Positions 9,545-18,420 of a DNA stretch of 64,000 nt are shown piece after piece. The first letter of the stretch is position 1, and every line of letters starts with the position of its first letter. The translations under genes and the position numbers were made by a program. The stretch covers positions 4,622,754 to 4,686,753 of the forward strand of contig CM055892.1 in NCBI GenBank assembly GCA_029582165.1, written 5' to 3'. This stretch comes from Portulaca oleracea. Lineage: Eukaryota > Streptophyta > Magnoliopsida > Caryophyllales > Portulacaceae. A model generated the notes under the pieces. The model ran no database searches and was not told the origin of the DNA. It worked only from the letters and a program-made list of their open reading frames with translations.

Positions 9545-10764
9545 TCCTTGGACTTGGCCGTCTGCTTTCCTGGGCCAGAGAAAGTGGGTCAGAAACCATA
9601 AAACCCGTGCTGATTTTACCGTTTCATGACCCATTTTCTCTCGGTTTAAACCTTGAATGTGATGAATGAGAAATATTAAGTCATGTTTAATTATTTTTAG
9701 TGTAAATTCAAATGTTAAATAGTTAAACGGATTATAAAAAGAATAAAAAAGTCGCCAGCCGATTTAAGGAAATCGACAAACCGTAAAAAGAATAAAAATA
9801 ACTCCGGTCTACGAAACCCGATTCTAAGCTCGGGGGTAAGGCTACGAACTCAAGAATTATAAGAATTCTTGAATTCGCGCGTTAGAAAACGGACTCTACT
9901 AAAATCGACATTAAATGAAAAAGAGCGAGGAGAAGTTTAATTGATTTCGAAACTTTATATTCTTAACATGCGTTATAAAACAAGATTTTCATTTACAAAA
10001 TATGCACATGTAAAGAAGATGAAATATGAGTTACATAATTAAGATAACAATAATGAAAGAAATGTAAAGTTGAACCTCGTTGGTTTAGGAGCCCGAATAC
10101 GCCGTTCGAAGATCTTGACCTTGCCTTGACTTGGTGAAATGGAAGGATGAGTATGAGAATGGTAGTAGGATAGTATGTGAGTGATGATTTTGGTAGAGTT
10201 AGGGAATGGTAATATGAATATGAATGTAATAGAGAGAGTTTGACAGAGTGGATGCACTAGCAAAAATGATGTTGATAGCTGCACTTAAAATTGTCATTAG
10301 TTGCACTTATAAGTGTAGTTGATTTTGTTAGCTGCACTTAATTGATGGGGTTTTGTTCCTTGCACTTGTAAGAGTGGTTGTATTTCTATACACTTATATG
10401 TGCGGGCTAATTTAATGGGGTTTTAATTTTGCACTTATATCATCCGCACTTAAGTAAGTGTGCCTAAATAAGTGTGTAATAGAGCATGTTTTTTACTAGT
10501 GATGTAGGAATATGATAATAGTAGAGTAAGGGTAGAATAATGGTGTAAGTTGGTGATCCTTAGTGTAGAATGAATGGAATGGAGGGTGGTACTTATAGGT
10601 GGTGAAGGGTAGGTTTAGGAGGGAAATGGAGGGAAAATCAAGGGGAGACATCCCCATGATCATGCCATGCAAATCACGTAGTCAAGCCAAGAGGGTCAAC
10701 CCACATGGTGCTAATATCATGGGATAATGATCAAAAATGATTTTTGGCGCCAGATTATCAAATA

Positions 10765-10941
10765 TAAAACCCGCACGGGTTTTACATCATGTATACGTGG
10801 ATTGCTGACCTCGGCATGGCAAAAACGGCGCGTTTTGGCGGAGATAACCCGCGGGGGTTTTGAACCCTGGGCCGGGGCGCGCCTTGGGGCCTGTCCTGGT
10901 TCTGGGCCGCCATCTTCAAATAAAACCCGTGCGAGTTTTCT
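10765..10941. promoter_or_regulatory. Palindrome cluster upstream of Tat1 TATA
   Basis: It contains TAAAACCCGCACGGGTTTTA at 10765-10784, AAAACGGCGCGTTTT near 10822-10836, a variant at 10845-10864, and TAAAACCCGTGCGAGTTTT near 10921-10939. All lie 170-350 bp upstream of the TATA-like site in the element's orientation, in an otherwise AT-rich LTR. Confidence 0.55.
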
Positions 10942-11699
10942 TTCTGGACTGGGTCGCTTCTTTTTGTCTTTTTGCTTGCTTTGCTATTTACATGGCCCAC
11001 TGATCCATCTCGGCATCTGGCCCAAACATTTTATTCAACTTCTAATAAGTAGGGATTATATCGGTGCAAATCCCGGTGTCTACAAGTAGTCATCATCCTC
11101 ATTATACACAGAAGAATCAACATGCATTTCAGGCCTCAAAGATGACGAATGATCTACTTCAACATTTGAATCAACCATTTGTGAAGATAAAACTTCTGCC
11201 CAAATTTTAAACATGTGTTCAAATTTATCCGAGCATTCATCAAATTGCACACGTATCTTATCTTGCAAACAAGAAGCAGAACTATGGTACGACGAATCAC
11301 AAAATAAGCACAAAGGATGAGACTCAACAACATCACATTGGGGAGGATCATAAGAGTTCTCTACATAATCTCTACCATAAGATTGATCATCAAAACACAC
11401 GGGATATTCACATAACTGTTTAGTTTTGGTCCTAGAGGGTGGTGCATAAGGAAATTGGAAACTAGGACTAACACTTTGTTGCTCAAATTCATAAGAATCC
11501 CTAGACAACCATTCAAGTAATTCCCATGCTTTTTCTTCTCCTAAACTGGAAAACCCGTAATAATCTAAAAGGTTTCGGGTCTCATAGTTCACACTCTCAT
11601 TCACAATTCCCAGAAGATCTAATGTATCATAAAAGATACCATACAATTCACATTGAGCACGATAATCATGTAATCTAGCAAAATACCTCCAAAATATTT

Positions 11700-11816
11700 C
11701 AAAAAATTACAATTTGGTACCCCATGTTTTCTGGTAATAATTATTTGGTACCAAACCTTTTTGTAATAATTTTAAGGTACCCTATGTTTTTGTGTAATAA
11801 TTTATAGGACCCTACT
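11700..11816 (+). repeat. Left TIR made of about 30 bp subrepeats
   Basis: Three consecutive units begin GGTACC (about 11716, 11747 and 11776), each followed by an AT-rich stretch ending in TAATAATT, with a GGACCC start of a fourth. The right TIR is the exact reverse complement. Confidence 0.75.
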
Positions 11817-12893
11817 TCTGCCGGAAAATGGCTGCCGGCGACATTTGGCGCCAAAAATGCGGCTTGGGATTTTTTTTGTTTTCCTTATAATTTTGTGACC
11901 ATTATACCCTTTTGATTCTATATAAGTGTGAATACCTCTAACCTAATTATATTTGAAAACTAAAAATTTAAGAAAATATATTTAAAATCAGTATTTTTTT
12001 ATCAGAAAAATTTAGATTTTATTTTGGAAATTAAAAAGGGGAAAAGGTGGGAGAAGATGAACTATGCGAGGTGGCATCTAGGCAGTTTGATGGTGTGACG
12101 GTGGCGGCGAAGGGGCGGCGTCGGTGGCTTGGTGGTCGCTTGGTGTCGAGGGTTGCATGGGGTGGGTGGCACCGGTGGTAGCTGCTTGGTAGGTTCCGTT
12201 GGCATTCAGGATTCAACAAGTTTGAGTATTTGATGTTATCCGGCGGTGCTAGAGGCGGAGAAAGGCCGGACCGGTCTCCTAGAAGTCGCCTGGTAGTGGC
12301 GGTTGTGGTGGGTGGTTGCGACGACGGTGGGTTCTCCCGTGGTGGTGGCCGGTGGTGGTTACCCGAATGATTTGTCGATCGCTCATAATTCTTCAATTCC
12401 TCGACAATCCCCACCGGAGTAGGAATGTGAAGGTGGCGACTGTGGTGGTCGACAAGGAGTGGCGGTGGCGGTGGGGTGGTTGAGCGTGTGGGTGGGTGGC
12501 GGCGGTGGATCCGGACGGTGGTTTTCGGATGTACTCTTTTATGAAAATTTTCTCAAATTTTTGAAATTATTTTTATTTTTGTAATTTTAGATTTTTCAAA
12601 ATCACTTAATTTAAAATTTCAGAAAATCATAAAACTTTTTATTGTTTTTGGTATTTTTGTCAATTTTATTATTTTTCAATTAAAATTTCCATTCTTTTCA
12701 GAAAGACATTCACAAAATTTTGAATTTTTTTTCATTATTTTTATAATATAAAAAATCACATTTTTTGGTGGCAAAAAATTAAAATATAAAAATAAAACAA
12801 AAACAACTTATTTTACAACAACCCAAAATTAAAAAATCACAAAAAGCTAAGGGCAAATCGGTCAGTTCAATGATTCCGGCAAGTGTCCGACGG

Positions 12894-13010
12894 AGTAGGG
12901 TCCTATAAATTATTACACAAAAACATAGGGTACCTTAAAATTATTACAAAAAGGTTTGGTACCAAATAATTATTACCAGAAAACATGGGGTACCAAATTG
13001 TAATTTTTTG
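12894..13010 (-). repeat. Right TIR
   Basis: Exact reverse complement of 11700-11816, followed by the TSD copy at 13011-13020. Confidence 0.8.
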
Positions 13011-13204
13011 CAAAATATTTCATGCTAGAATTGGGGGAATTAGGGACTATCCATAACTCTCTTTTTCTATTTTTTTTTATTATTTTGATTTTTATTTTTT
13101 TTTTGATATTCAATTTTTTTTTCACTACATTTTCTTGGATGAATCTTGAATGCAGTAAATTATTTACACACAAACCAATAACCTAATCTACCAAATAACG
13201 CCCA

Positions 13205-13222
13205 TCCCCGGCAACGGCGCCA
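13205..13222 (-). other. Primer binding site, tRNA-Asp type
   Basis: TGGCGCCGTTGCCGGGGA on the minus strand, one base inside the LTR. It is the classic Athila primer site, without mismatch. Confidence 0.85.
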
Positions 13223-13665
13223 TTGTTCGGTTGCGTATTTTTGGGTTTTATAGGGTAAGGGTTGTCGGTCCACATGGATGGGTGTTAGGCTTGATGAGGA
13301 AAATTGGTTTGCGTTTGGGTTTTTCAATGCGGAAAGCGGTAAATTATGTAAAGAAAGCAATAAACTAACCTAAACATGATAAAAGCATGAAATTAAGAAA
13401 GCAATGAAAAACACTTAATGAAAAACTAGAATGAACAATGAAATTATGGACAAGAATTATACCTTCAATGCACTAAATCTTCAATCTCGAATCCTTGACT
13501 TCGAATTTCCCCCGAACAAACAAGAAATTGTGGATTGGATTACCAAGGATCCCCAAATTCTCACTAGAAAGTAGAATTGGTAATCCTTGACCCTCCCCCT
13601 CACTAAAAGTGGATTTGTGGTGAGATTAGCCCTAGAAAGCTTTGAAATCAAACATCAATGGCAAC

Positions 13666-13671
<6 letters not shown>

Positions 13672-13733
<62 letters not shown>
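13672..13733. repeat. (AG)n microsatellite in LTR
   Basis: About 62 bp of GA repeat with one interruption. The same position in the two other LTRs of this family carries (CT)n at about 23735-23806 and 28917-28996, so the tract is part of the family rather than a local expansion. Confidence 0.85.
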
Positions 13734-13737
<4 letters not shown>

Positions 13738-14009
13738 TGTAAATTTCTTGAATGAGAATGCTTGAAGAAGAGTTGAATACAAATTGCAAGAAAACTTGAA
13801 GAAAGCTTCAAGAACAATGAAGAAAATTTGAAGAACAATTAAAGGATTAAAGCAAGGGAAAGGAAAGCAGTTAAATCTAATTCTACTCTAATCCTACTCC
13901 TAAGACTATCTAAAACTACTTGATAATAGTGCTGAAAGACATTGGGTATTTATAGAAGGAAGATAATTACAACCCAAACCCTAAAATTGACTCCACATAC
14001 GCGCGCAGT

Positions 14010-14330
14010 TTTTCCGCACTCACGACACGTCGCGGGTGCGACGCCCTTTGTCGCGGGTGCGACCAGGGTCTGCCAGCCTCCATCCGTCGCTGGCTTAGCA
14101 TTCGTAGCGGGCGTTACAAAACTCGTAGCGGGCGCGACCTGGGTTTGTCACGGGCGCGACATCACCACTCTCGAGCATGACCAGTGACTGTCCGCGGCAT
14201 CGTCTCCTTCCAGCAGAGCGTCGCGGGCGTGACGCCCGACTGTCTCCGTCCCTCGGCTCGCTGTGTTGGCGCGGCAGATGAGTGTCACGGGTGTGACTAC
14301 TGTGAGTCGTGCGTGACATAAGTCTGTCCC
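14010..14330. promoter_or_regulatory. GC-rich palindrome cluster of Athila-NA LTR
   Basis: Several copies of a GTCGCGGGTGCGAC or TAGCGGGCGCGAC motif, a short imperfect palindrome around CGCGGGCGCG. They lie just upstream (minus strand) of the TATA box at 13947-13954. The homologous clusters are at 23160-23480 and 28350-28655. Confidence 0.5.
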
Positions 14331-14565
14331 ATTCCCCTATTTTGCTTCGGTTCTCGACTCGGGTCTCGGGTTGACTCTAGTTTCGGGTTGACTCGGGTAA
14401 TCGCTCGGGATCCCCTAAAAAGCCTCAATTAAGCCCAATTTCCTTCTAGCTCTTTATTTTCATATAAAACACAAAATCATTATATCTAATATATAATATC
14501 GGGGTTAGAACAAGCAAAAATACCTTATAAAAGAGATAAAATTCGGCTCGAAACGAGACCAAACA

Positions 14566-14862
14566 GTGAGTTAAGTGCTCACTTTCATCCCGTGAATACA
14601 CCAAAATATCATCAAAATAAACCATAACGAATTTTCCAATGAAAGGTCTTAGTACCTCGTTCATGAGTTGCATGAATGTGCTAGGAGCATTCGACATACC
14701 AAAGGGCATCACCATCCACTCATATAAGCCTCCCTTGGTTTTGAAAGCGGTTTTCCACTCATCTCCTTCCCTCATTCGAATATGATGATAGCTGCTTCTA
14801 AGTTCAATCTTCAAAAAGACAAAAAGATCCGTGGACCATGAAGCTCATCCAACACACCATCT
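14566..14862 (-). pseudogene. Chromovirus-type RT fragment
   Basis: The minus strand encodes LLDELHG, then with a frame change [40 protein letters not shown] and the catalytic [12 protein letters not shown]. It is cut at 14566 by the Athila-NA LTR, which inserted right after the YFDD block. It stands head to head with the plus-strand gag fragment that follows, so the two are either separate insertions or an inverted piece of one element. Confidence 0.85.
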
Positions 14863-14888
14863 TTCCTCTGACTGGAGTACATCATATT

Positions 14889-14932
14889 TGGTATACGAGC
14901 TCTAAGGAGTACATCATATTTGGTATCAGAGC
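14889..14932 (+). other. Initiator-Met primer sites, duplicated
   Basis: TGGTATCAGAGC at 14921-14932 is a standard tRNA-iMet PBS. A degenerate copy, TGGTATACGAGC, at 14889-14900 lies in a repeated context (AGTACATCATATT precedes both). The LTR that should precede is not recognisable. Confidence 0.65.
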
Positions 14933-14961
14933 TCCAAGGGGTACATCAGAACGCCAAGGAG

Positions 14962-15740
14962 ATGGACAACTTCTTATGGGCATTCGAGGCTTAGTTTGAC
15001 GCAAGAGGAATCACAGAAGATGCCCTTAAGATAAGCAATGCTACCTTCTACCTTGAAGACATTGCATTAGTATGACGGTGTTATAGAAAAGACGATGTCA
15101 ATCATGGGTTGAATCCCATCACTACTTAGGATGGCTTCAAGAGGGAATTGAAGAAGCAGTTCTATCCCAAGGATGCCCAAAAGGAAGCTCACGCAAGCTT
15201 CATCATCTCAAACACAAGGAAGGCCATCTTGATGATTACGTTAAAGAATTCCAGGAGCTTTTGTTGAAGATTCTTAGTATAAGTGAAGAAGATGCACTCT
15301 TCTTCCTTGATGGCCTAAGTGGATGGAACAAGATGGAGTTGGAGCGTCAGAATGACCAAGACCTTAACTTCGTTGTTGCCATCGCCGAGTCACTTACGAA
15401 GTACCGAAAAAGTACTTTGAGGGAGCAAGCAAGAAAGGTAGAAACTACAGCAAAGGTGAGAGAGATAGGCCGCCAAGAAAGGATAAGCTTTTCTCCTCTA
15501 AAGACAAAGACAAGGGCAAGTTCAAGAAAGATGAGGCGCCGAAGAAATTATCGTGCTTCCTATGCGATGGACCTCATCGGGAGTACCCACGAGAGAGACT
15601 TGTCGCCCTTGCTAAGGAAGAGGCGAGATAAGAGGAAGAGAAGAAGCTATCATCCCTTAAGTTCCTCACCGTCGTACAAGCTAAGGTTGAAGAAAGATCT
15701 TCTGGACGTATGTATGTCGAGATACACATGATGGCAAGCC
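14962..15740 (+). pseudogene. Chromovirus gag, degenerate
   Basis: From MDNFLWAFEA the translation shows ISNATFYLEDIALV, FKRELKKQFYPKDAQKEAHA and EDALFFLDGLSGWNKMELER, typical gag core blocks of plant chromoviruses with an iMet primer. Several in-frame TAG and TGA codons stand where Trp or other residues are expected, and later frame changes scramble the zinc-knuckle region. Confidence 0.75.
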
Positions 15741-16528
15741 CCTTCAAGCCTTATTGGATACAGGAGCCGATACAGATTATATAGCCAAGGAACTTGCCGA
15801 CGAAGTCGGGCTCTCCTACACTAACGCTAAGGGTTTTATCAAGGGAGTCAATGCGGACAAAGTCTCAATATACGGAATTACAAAGGACACCCCCATCCGC
15901 ATAGGACAATGGCAAGGTAAGGCCAACATCACTACTGGTCCTTTGGATGAAAAGAAGTTTTATTTGGGAATATACTTCTTCATTAAGGTGAAGGCCTTCC
16001 CCATCCCCTTTGTCAATGTCATATGCGTCTTGGAGGATGACCAACCGAGTGTCGTCTCGGTAAGGATCAACATCAATGAGAAGTAAGGGTTATTCGCTCT
16101 TCAACTCTCCAAGGAATGAAGAAGAAGGAGCCTACCTACCTTGCCGCGCTGAAGGAGGAAAGCAAGGTGAAGGCAACGCGAGTACCTAAAGTGGTTGAAG
16201 AGGTACTTGAGGAGTTCCAGGATGTCATGCCCGCGGAGCTACCCAAGAGACTTCCCTCGAGGAGGGAAGTAGATCCTGCTATCGAAATGAAACCGGGGGC
16301 TAAGCTGCCCACATTTGCCCTTTATCGTATGACACCACCCAAGCTCAGGGAATTGAGGAGACAACTAAAGGAGTTGCTGGACGTCAGATACATCCGTCCA
16401 TCTAAGTCCCCATAAGATACGCCAATTTTATTTGAAAAGAAGAAATATGATGGAAGACTTCGTCTATGCAGGGACTATCGAACGCTCAACAAGATTCACA
16501 ATTAAGAACAAGTATCTCATCCCTCTCT
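15741..16528 (+). pseudogene. Chromovirus protease and RT N-terminus
   Basis: The protease site is LLDTGADTDYIAKELADEVG near 15750, followed by the usual GVARD-like middle and AFPIPFVN. A stop at 16086 precedes EPTYLAALKEE, VLEEFQDVMPAELPKRLPSRREVD and LKELLDVRYIRPSKSP. After a TAA at 16414 the frame continues with RLCRDYRTLNKI to about 16528, where similarity ends. Most of RT, RNase H and integrase are absent. Confidence 0.8.
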
Positions 16529-17644
16529 AGACACCGGGTATTTGAGCATAGGAATAAGTGAATAAAGAGAAAATTCGGATCGATAAAGACTCGCATGGAC
16601 TTTACATGTGCAAATTGACATAAAACACATGCATTATTACATGTGAAAGATTTGGATAATTGCATGCACATTTTTTTACGTAAAAAAGGAAGCCATGCAA
16701 GCCATGCAAACTACAAACACACATACATGAGTTCTCAAGTTTAAGACCTCTTAAAAGCACTTCATAAAAGCAAATAAGAGCCTCACCGTCCATGGTGTGA
16801 ATGGAGCAATATCGATGTTAAGCTATTCACACCTTGCCGACCAAAGGATGCACGGACGAGAGGAGATTCATCCTCCCCCATCTGAAGGCCGATTGGCCTT
16901 TAAATCATTCACACCTGATTTCATTCACATACATTCAGCCGACCACCAAGGACACCCCCCTTGTCACTATGGGTTTTGTGCCAATTTAACTACATGAACG
17001 AAGTGCATGTATGTACATGTATACTAAAGCCTCTCATTCTCCTATAAATACTCCCTCTTGTTGAAGCCAAACTGACCAACACACTCACTCATTCATTCAT
17101 CCTTTCTCCCTCACCACTTCTCTCTATCTATCTCTCTCTCACTCATTTCTACTTTCACTTCTCTTTCACTCATACTCCCATTCTAATTCATATCATCTCC
17201 ATCTCTAATCTTATCACCATAATATTCATCTTTCTAATCTCTTCTAAATCTTTAACCTCTATCCCTATTCCATCTATTATCATTCCTACATAAACTGCAC
17301 CAAAAGTCCCATAAAAAGCCTCCCTAAATCCCACTAAAACTCCATAAAAAAGAATCCTTCCTACCATCTTTTTACCCCCCCTTCATACTCCTTTTTCATC
17401 TACTTTTGGCATTGTTTTGGCATCTTCAAGAGGGTGATTTAAGGCACTTGAAAGAGCTACTTCAAAGGCTAGGCAAGGTTTCTTCTTCAAAAGTCACAAT
17501 GTAAGCTTTTATGTGTTTTTTTCCTTATGTAAATAAAGTGTTGTATATGTTGTACTTTTTTCTTTTATTTTTATTTTCCATGTTGAAGAAAGTAATCTTA
17601 TAAAGTTGTTATTTATCTCCCTTTCAAATTTTATCAAAAGCACA

Positions 17645-17646
<2 letters not shown>
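16529..17646. other. Unassigned region with promoter-like block
   Basis: No coding similarity. A TATAAATA at 17043-17050 is followed by a pyrimidine-rich leader (17075-17330) with many CTCACT and TCTCTC runs, then AT-rich DNA. This is the shape of a plant promoter plus 5' UTR, and could equally be part of an LTR. No convincing ORF follows. Confidence 0.3.

Positions 17647-17712
<66 letters not shown>
17647..17712. repeat. (TA)n microsatellite
   Basis: About 33 uninterrupted TA units. Confidence 0.95.
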
Positions 17713-17714
<2 letters not shown>

Positions 17715-17756
17715 GTAATATAATCTGTAATGCATACATAGCAGATATGGTCACAA

Positions 17757-17875
17757 AGCGCTTGTCTTGTGCCCTTCATCAGATCATTGTTGGCAAATTG
17801 GGAGTTAGTTCACCCCCGACATGCAGAGGGTGTTGGAAGGTTAGAATACAAAAGTCATATTTGCAATATATATAT
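17757..17875 (+). pseudogene. Copia RNase H tail, plus strand copy
   Basis: The plus strand reads LHQIIVGKLGVSSP, matching the end of Copia RNase H (after the ADVLTKPL block). It forms the left arm of an inverted pair with 17905-18060. Confidence 0.5.
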
Positions 17876-17904
17876 GTATATAGACAACTCATCAACATAA
17901 AATA

Positions 17905-18060
17905 TCTGCAAATGTGACTTGTATTCTAGCCTTCCAACACCCCTCCTCATATTGGGTGAATGAACTCCTAATTTGCCAGCAATGTTTTGATGAATGGAAC
18001 TAGACAAGGGCTCTGTGAGCACATCTGCTAGCTAACTCATGTTGTGTAGGGATGTATTTG
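17905..18060 (-). pseudogene. Copia RNase H tail, minus strand copy
   Basis: The minus strand reads GFIPFKYIPTQHELA, then after a frame change DVLTEPLSSSIHQNIAGKLG and VHSP. This is the C-terminal block of Copia RNase H (IPT..QLADVLTKPL). The arms 17790-17850 and 17920-17985 are imperfect reverse complements and could fold as a hairpin. Confidence 0.6.
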
Positions 18061-18180
18061 AAGGGAATGAACCCATACAACAAACTTATGCCTTGTCTGT
18101 TCAAACGAGATTTTTGGCATTGTAATTTGTATCTTGATTGTCATGCTGAGTGATGGTGAATTTTTGTTTCATGATAGGAC

Positions 18181-18420
18181 CACGTATATGGCCTGCATAG
18201 GCATCCACTACATGATGAAGTTCAAAAACAACAAGAGCGCAGAGCTCGCAAGGAAGTGATTGATATGAATAATCCATATGAATTGGCTCATTGTGTGGTG
18301 ATTATTGGTGCTGGGACGAGCTCTAGAGGTGAGAGGTTTTGGCTCATCCAAAATAGTTAGGGTCAAACTACCAACGATAAGGTTTTTTTGAAAATTGTGA
18401 TAGGGTCAAGTGTGAAAGAG
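18181..18420 (+). pseudogene. Possible papain-like cysteine protease fragment
   Basis: The plus strand encodes LAHCVVIIGAGTSSRGERFW and LIQNS, then a TAG in place of Trp. This resembles the active-site His and Asn blocks of C1A proteases (HAV..VGYG... and W..KNSWG). The pieces are short, the frame is broken, and no N-terminal half with the catalytic Cys is present. It could be a host gene relic or chance similarity. Confidence 0.35.

Larger units (their letters stand above)
1..11084 (-). mobile_element. Tat1: Tat-lineage Ty3/Gypsy element, 3' LTR outside window
   Basis: On the minus strand the order is LTR (11084-9251), tRNA-Arg type PBS, a long leader, gag-protease, pol with a large internal deletion, and integrase. 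A gene on the opposite strand (1297-2757) follows. This order, the D-N-G protease and the antisense extra ORF between pol and the 3' LTR are known features of Tat elements. The 3' LTR and PPT are not seen, so they lie before base 1. The element interrupts the Athila-NA gag-like ORF at 11085, so it is younger than that element. It cannot move by itself because most of RT and RNase H are gone. Confidence 0.85.
9251..11084 (-). repeat. Tat1 5' LTR (1834 bp)
   Basis: Starts TGTAGG and ends TCTACA on the plus strand, with the PBS immediately inside. A TATA-like site lies near 10592-10599 on the minus strand. GC-rich palindromes of the AAAACCCGCGCGGGTTTT type stand at 9517-9544, 10765-10784, 10845-10864 and 10919-10941, with weaker copies at 9597-9620 and 10821-10836. 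The right end of the same family is recognisable at 42175 and 34249 (GGTGTCTACA). Confidence 0.85.
11700..13010. mobile_element. MULE-like element with 117 bp perfect TIRs
   Basis: The ends 11700-11816 and 12894-13010 are exact reverse complements over 117 bp as I read them. The flanks carry a 10 bp direct repeat CAAAATATTT (11690-11699 and 13011-13020), in the 9-11 bp range of Mutator-like elements. There is no transposase. The 1077 bp core has a GC-rich half (about 12040-12530, many GGTGGCGG runs) and an AT-rich half. Perfect TIRs and TSD imply a recent insertion. Confidence 0.8.
11085..13054 (-). pseudogene. Gag-like acidic ORF of Athila-NA copy 1, split by a MULE
   Basis: The probable ATG is at 13054 (MDSP...). 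After about a dozen codons the MULE-like element (11700-13010) intervenes, and the frame resumes at 11689 and runs to the Tat1 LTR. The readable part contains NYETRNLLDYYGFSSLGEEK and AWELLEWLSRDSYEFEQQ, which resemble the C-terminal gag core of Athila proteins (TR..LD...G.L.....EEA..LLE..). A zinc knuckle, LCLFCDSSYHSSASC, fits CX2CX4HX4C exactly. See the longer copy at 24456-26106. Confidence 0.65.
11085..14565 (-). mobile_element. Athila-NA copy 1, 5' part, interrupted
   Basis: The minus strand shows a 5' LTR (14565-13224), a perfect tRNA-Asp type PBS and the beginning of the same gag-like ORF found in the complete copy at 22897-29469. The internal region is broken by the MULE-like element at 11700-13010 and cut at 11085 by the Tat1 LTR. 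The rest should lie beyond the far end of Tat1, outside the window. The element itself sits inside an RT gene fragment at 14566. Confidence 0.85.
13224..14565 (-). repeat. Athila-NA copy 1 5' LTR (1342 bp)
   Basis: Runs from TGTTCGG to CCAAACA on the plus strand. It matches the LTRs at 22897-24284 and 28068-29469 in reverse orientation, including the TATA box (TATAAATA on the minus strand, 13947-13954), the (AG)n tract and the GC-rich palindrome cluster at 14010-14330. Confidence 0.85.

Noticed and set aside
10727..11089. 120-codon plus-strand ORF in the Tat1 LTR
   Set aside because: Entirely within the LTR and spanning palindromes. No similarity to any known protein.
12031..12414. Pro/Ser/Arg-rich ORF in the MULE core
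   Set aside because: It arises from GGTGG-rich DNA read on the minus strand, with no domain and no splice or promoter signals. A captured gene fragment remains possible but is unproven.
13632..13838. Poly-Ser-Leu ORF, and similar ones at 28813-29020
   Set aside because: Translations of the (CT)n or (AG)n microsatellite in the LTR.
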